From Bacillota bacterium (lineage in GTDB: Bacteria; Bacillota; Clostridia; Tissierellales; Gottschalkiaceae), in the NCBI GenBank assembly GCA_023420895.1, contig JAEZUY010000029.1, positions 75,035 to 139,034 of the forward strand: 64,000 nucleotides of DNA. Reading direction: 5' to 3'. Of this stretch, positions 62,011-64,000 are shown piece by piece. Each line of letters begins with the position of its first letter. Within the stretch, counting starts at the first letter, position 1. The notes under the pieces were generated by a model. The model was not told the DNA's origin. It made no database searches and saw only the letters and a list, made by a program, of their open reading frames with translations. Position numbers and translations under genes: made by a program.

Positions 62011-63399
62011 ATGGAAGCAGAAAATTTATGGGGCAAATTAATACTCATTCTTGTACTTACAGCTGTAAACGCATTCTTTGCATCGGCTGAAATGGCTATA
62101 GTCGCTTTCAACAGGAATAAAGTGATGACGCTTGCAGAAGAAGGAAATAAGAAAGCTAAAACGCTTCTTAAAGTGACTGAGGATCAGACTAAATTCCTCT
62201 CTACGATTCAGGTCGGAATAACCCTTGCCGGGTTTTTCTCGTCCGGTTCCGCAGCGACGAGTATTTCAGTAGTTCTGAGCAATAAGCTGGCAGAATACGG
62301 AATACCTTATTCAGGAGCAGTCGGATTCGTAGTGGTCACAGTGATACTTTCTTATCTGACTCTGGTTTTCGGAGAACTCGTTCCGAAGAGAATAGCGCTT
62401 CAGAATGCTGAAAAGGTGGCGCTGAGATCAGCCAATATGATAAAGCTGTTTTCAAAAATTGCAAAACCTTTCGTAAAACTCCTTTCAGTATCGACGACGG
62501 CAGTTCTAAAAATGCTCGGGAAATACTCAGAGCAGGTTGAAGAGAAGATTTCTGAAGAGGAGATTAAGAGCTATATAAAAGTGGGACAGGAACAGGGAGT
62601 TATAAATCCGAGCGGTGAAGAGATGATGATTTCCATAATGGATTTTGACGACAAGCTGGCCTATGAGATAATGACACCGAGAATTAATATGTACATGGTA
62701 GATTACGATGAATTCAGCGAAAAAACGATACCCGAAATTCTGGAAAAAGGATTCTCAAGAATACCGGTCTATAAAGACAGCATAGACAATGTGGTAGGAC
62801 TTATAACTGTAAAAGACATATTCAGGGAATACTGCAGCAACAGATACAGAAAACTGTCTATAGATGAAGTGATGAAAGATGTATACTACACACCGAAGAC
62901 GAAGAATATAGACGTGCTTCTCACTGAACTTCAGAATACACAGAACTACGTTGCAATACTTATCGATGAATACGGCGGAGTCTCGGGAATGGTCACAGTT
63001 GAAGATATAGTTGAAGAAATCGTCGGAGAAATAGAAGACGAATACGACAGAGGAATAGGCAAGATAGTCAAAGTCGATTCGAATACTTATATAGCGGACG
63101 GACATCTGGAACTTGACTATATAAATAATGAACTCGATACAGATTTAGATTCAGAAAACTATGAAACTATAAGCGGACTGACTATAGAACTTCTTGGATT
63201 CATACCTGAAGACGGAGACCCTCATCAGCATGCGGAAATATATAACAACAAATATATGATGACAGGTGTCGGAGTTAAAGGTAAGAAATTTAAGAAAGTA
63301 GAGATAAAGATAATAGAAAACGGCAATAACGGAAACGGCAGAAAGAACGGAAAAAAGAAGAGAGATAAAAAAGAAAAAGAAAATAAAAGTGAAGAATAG
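62011..63399 (+). CDS. CBS/CorC-HlyC family membrane protein, second copy
   Basis: 462 residues: CNNM/DUF21 domain with four helices (LTAVNAFFASAEMAIVAFNRNKV, VQVGITLAGF form, FGELVPKRIALQ), a CBS pair (IMTPRINMYMVDYDEF, FSRIPVYKDSIDNVVGLITVKDI, AILIDEYGGVSGMVTVEDIVEEIVGEI) and a CorC_HlyC domain, then a Lys/Asn/Gly tail (GNNGNGRKNGKKKRDKKEKE). It is divergent from the copy at 14300 and likely handles a divalent cation. The strongly basic tail is not in the other copy. Confidence 0.9.
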   Translation: MEAENLWGKLILILVLTAVNAFFASAEMAIVAFNRNKVMTLAEEGNKKAKTLLKVTEDQTKFLSTIQVGITLAGFFSSGSAATSISVVLSNKLAEYGIPYSGAVGFVVVTVILSYLTLVFGELVPKRIALQNAEKVALRSANMIKLFSKIAKPFVKLLSVSTTAVLKMLGKYSEQVEEKISEEEIKSYIKVGQEQGVINPSGEEMMISIMDFDDKLAYEIMTPRINMYMVDYDEFSEKTIPEILEKGFSRIPVYKDSIDNVVGLITVKDIFREYCSNRYRKLSIDEVMKDVYYTPKTKNIDVLLTELQNTQNYVAILIDEYGGVSGMVTVEDIVEEIVGEIEDEYDRGIGKIVKVDSNTYIADGHLELDYINNELDTDLDSENYETISGLTIELLGFIPEDGDPHQHAEIYNNKYMMTGVGVKGKKFKKVEIKIIENGNNGNGRKNGKKKRDKKEKENKSEE

Positions 63400-63440
63400 T
63401 AAATTCATATAGAGAAAACTGAGATTTAGGAGGAGATATT

Positions 63441-64000
63441 ATGAAATATAAAAACATTATATTCGATTTTGACGAGACATTAATTGAAACTAGAAAATGC
63501 AAGAGAATTCTGTTTGAATATGTATCGAACAGATACCTTCCAGAGCTGGACTACAAGACTTTCAACAGAAATTTTCTCGACGTTATAAGAGAGGAGCTCG
63601 CTAAATACGAAGGAGAGCAGTTTATGACTTACGGCTTCGGACTGGACGATGTGTTCTTCAATAAAGATATTGGAGAATATCTGAAGACGGACGGAAAAGA
63701 ACTCAAACACAGACTCTTAAAAGAAGCGGTTGAAAGAACTGGCGGAGAACACGATTATGACACAGCAGAAAAACTTATAAAAGATCTCGAAGACAACTGG
63801 GTTCAGGGATATACAGTATATGAAGGAGTATATGAGCTTCTGAATGAACTCAAGAGAAGAGGAGGAAATATATACGGTCTGACTAACGGATTCTCAGTGC
63901 TTCAGAATAAAAAAGTGGAACACTGCAGATACGGACACTGGTTCGACAAAATATATATATCAGAAGATTTCGGAGTAGGAAAACCGGATAAAAGCATATT
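63441..64000 (+). CDS. HAD-family hydrolase, N-terminal part
   Basis: The frame opens at ATG 63441 (TTAGGAGGAG upstream) and runs off the window, leaving 186 codons. Motif I is DFDETLIET (the DxDET form), motif II NIYGLTNGFS, motif III near GVGKPDKS. A helical cap lies between motifs I and II. This resembles the YjjG/YfnB group of nucleotidases; substrate unknown. It follows the CBS/CorC gene by 41 bases. Confidence 0.88.
   Translation, partial: MKYKNIIFDFDETLIETRKCKRILFEYVSNRYLPELDYKTFNRNFLDVIREELAKYEGEQFMTYGFGLDDVFFNKDIGEYLKTDGKELKHRLLKEAVERTGGEHDYDTAEKLIKDLEDNWVQGYTVYEGVYELLNELKRRGGNIYGLTNGFSVLQNKKVEHCRYGHWFDKIYISEDFGVGKPDKSI

Noticed and set aside
1..64000. CRISPR arrays, tRNA or rRNA genes, insertion sequences, prophage
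   Set aside because: No spaced repeats, no cloverleaf or rRNA core sequences, no transposase, integrase or phage proteins were seen.

Overview
The window is one continuous stretch of a low-GC, Gram-positive (Firmicutes/Clostridia-type) chromosome. The evidence is the gene order hemW-hrcA-grpE-dnaK-dnaJ-prmA-rsmE-mtaB, then rpsU-yqeY-phoH-pgpH-ybeY-dgkA-cdd-era-recO-glyS-ccpN-ppsR-dnaG-rpoD-trmK, together with a perfect CIRCE operator, strong GGAGG-type ribosome sites, many TTG starts and sigma-A promoters that are often of the extended -10 type. Arg is mostly AGA and Ile mostly ATA, and coding strands are very purine-rich. An SLH-domain envelope protein, a Trp ECF-type transporter and a lone microcompartment shell protein fit an anaerobic member of Clostridia/Tissierellia. 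I cannot name a genus.

Layout. 1-5500: end of hemW, then the HrcA-controlled heat-shock operon. 5.6-9.8 kb: ribosome and tRNA modification genes, a HIT protein, S21 and YqeY. 9.9-19.5 kb: the phoH-to-glyS housekeeping block. 19.6-26.1 kb: the CcpN/PpsR carbon regulators, primase, sigma-A, TrmK and Nif3. 26.2-26.5 kb: RNase P RNA. 26.6-31.7 kb (minus strand): a CBS protein, a two-gene ABC exporter and a class A penicillin-binding protein with a long structured leader. 32-36.4 kb: hflX, a YigZ-type protein, nadE, yebC and an unknown gene. 36.5-41.1 kb: an unusual sensory locus. 41.3-44.2 kb: a PspA/SPFH/zinc-ribbon envelope-stress operon. 44.3-50.7 kb: a radical SAM protein, trpP, a solo BMC shell protein, a RavA/ViaA-like pair and small unknowns. 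50.8-56.0 kb: a complete Liv-type branched-chain amino-acid ABC operon with a half-length AI-2E-family gene at its end. 56.1-64.0 kb: an M16 peptidase, a serine hydrolase, two unknown proteins, an SLH protein, a second CBS/CorC protein and the start of a HAD phosphatase.

The most novel-looking part is 36.5-41.1 kb. An 842-residue protein joins an extracellular solute-binding-like domain to a seven-helix membrane region and a cytoplasmic part that resembles a kinase but lacks kinase motifs. It overlaps a membrane histidine kinase that does have them, and faces a NarL/FixJ-type response regulator across a shared bidirectional terminator. I infer a three-part ligand-sensing system in which the first protein is the receptor and the second the catalytic kinase. 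Other points worth a look are CcpN-like boxes over the ccpN promoter, the solo BMC gene, a near-perfect 39-bp in-frame duplication in the serine hydrolase, the DgkA-PAP2 fusion and the structured leader of the penicillin-binding protein gene. I saw no tRNA, rRNA, CRISPR array, insertion sequence or prophage.
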